Source of the DNA: Nissolia schottii
Lineage: Eukaryota; Streptophyta; Magnoliopsida; Fabales; Fabaceae
Direction: 5' to 3'
Assembly (NCBI GenBank): GCA_003254905.1
Contig: QANU01000286.1
Coordinates: forward strand, 117,356-181,355
Length of the DNA: 64,000 nt
Below are positions 63,476 to 64,000 of the stretch, piece after piece; position 1 is the first letter of the stretch; every line of letters starts with the position of its first letter. The position numbers and the translations under genes were made by a program. The notes below the pieces were generated by a model, which saw only the letters and a program-made list of their open reading frames with translations, was not told where the DNA came from and searched no databases.

Positions 63476-64000
63476 GTTATCTGGTATGCAGTTCGCTACC
63501 TCACTAAATTTATGGTTCCTAAAGTGGGATATACTCAAGCGATTCGCGATTTAGGTTCATGGTTCGCTCTATTTTAATAACTAGTTCATTCTTGATATAA
63601 TTAAAAAAATTTATGAATAAATTACCAACAACAAAAGATTTTAAAGCTTCGCCATTTCGTTAAGATAAAAAAAAGCTTCATCCATTTACAAGGATCTAAA
63701 AACAAATTTAAAAAGAAAAAATAAAAGGAAAAAAAAAACTAGAGTCTATTATATGAAGAAAAAAAAAGGAGCGAAATGAAAAGTAAAAACCCAAGTAACA
63801 TCTTTATATGAGCAATATGGCTGCTCATGCTATTTGTAACAAATAAAAAGTCCAAGTTTTTAGTCCAAATAAAACTTTTAAGAAAACTCTAGTTAGATAT
63901 TATTCCTAACAGCCGCCCCTCATCTTCCTCTTCCTCTTCACGCAACCACCTCTCTCCACCACCACAACTCAACACAACATTGCTGCAGTGGTGGTTGCGC
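63476..64000. other. no gene recognised
   Basis: AT-rich sequence after the copia remnant. The last 100 bases are rich in CCTCTTC and CCACCACC and might be the start of something that continues beyond the window. Confidence 0.4.

Overview
The window is plant nuclear DNA: AT-rich intergenic sequence, GT-AG introns, wall-associated kinases, a RABB1/Rab2 GTPase, a VARICOSE-type mRNA-decapping scaffold, a MIR160 hairpin, a hydrophobic-seed-protein-like gene, LURP-one-related genes, and many plant transposons (hAT, Mutator-like, CACTA, copia, LINE, tRNA-type SINE). It is a eudicot, and gene style and repeat content suggest a legume, but the species cannot be fixed by reading alone.

Layout. (1) 0.8-10.3 kb, minus strand: two tandem wall-associated-kinase-like receptor genes. 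The copy at 0.8-4.8 kb has lost its C-terminal tail through a 2-base deletion; the copy at 5.9-10.3 kb is full length. A MITE lies in the second gene's 3' flank, another element in its first intron and a hAT-like element just upstream of it. (2) 10.5-20 kb: gene-poor. It holds a minus-strand MIR160 precursor at 14.5-14.6 kb, a 1-kb LTR element without coding capacity, and a broken LINE. (3) 20.2-24.2 kb, plus strand: an intact six-exon RABB1 gene. (4) 24.9-26.3 kb: a decayed hAT transposon with a nested SINE. (5) 28.3-30.6 kb: a chimeric pseudogene whose first half is copied from the VARICOSE gene and second half from the RABB1 gene. (6) 35.8-44.8 kb, plus strand: an intact 12-exon VARICOSE gene. 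(7) 47.0-47.3 kb, minus: a one-exon eight-cysteine secreted protein. (8) 50.9-61.3 kb: a tandemly duplicated block carrying LURP-one-related genes, one complete and two cut by single-N assembly gaps, with a MATE transporter pseudogene between copies. (9) 62-63.5 kb: two hAT derivatives and a decayed copia pol end.

Main observation. RABB1 - spacer - VARICOSE was partly tandem-duplicated. The chimera is what such a junction leaves: one breakpoint in RABB1 intron 2, the other in the intron after VARICOSE exon 6. The two spacer copies (24.8-26.7 kb and 33.3-34.0 kb) still align, and a hAT, a LINE fragment and an intron transposon are each present in one copy with an empty, un-inserted site in the other. 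This orders the events from sequence alone. The LURP-one block shows the same kind of evidence: a Mutator-like MITE fills one copy while the other keeps the empty site.

The genes are not an operon and share no single pathway. They are independent housekeeping (RABB1, VARICOSE), regulatory (MIR160) and defence/cell-wall-type (WAK, LURP-one, MATE) loci. The defence-type families are the ones in tandem, partly broken copies. I did not identify a wholly unknown biological system.
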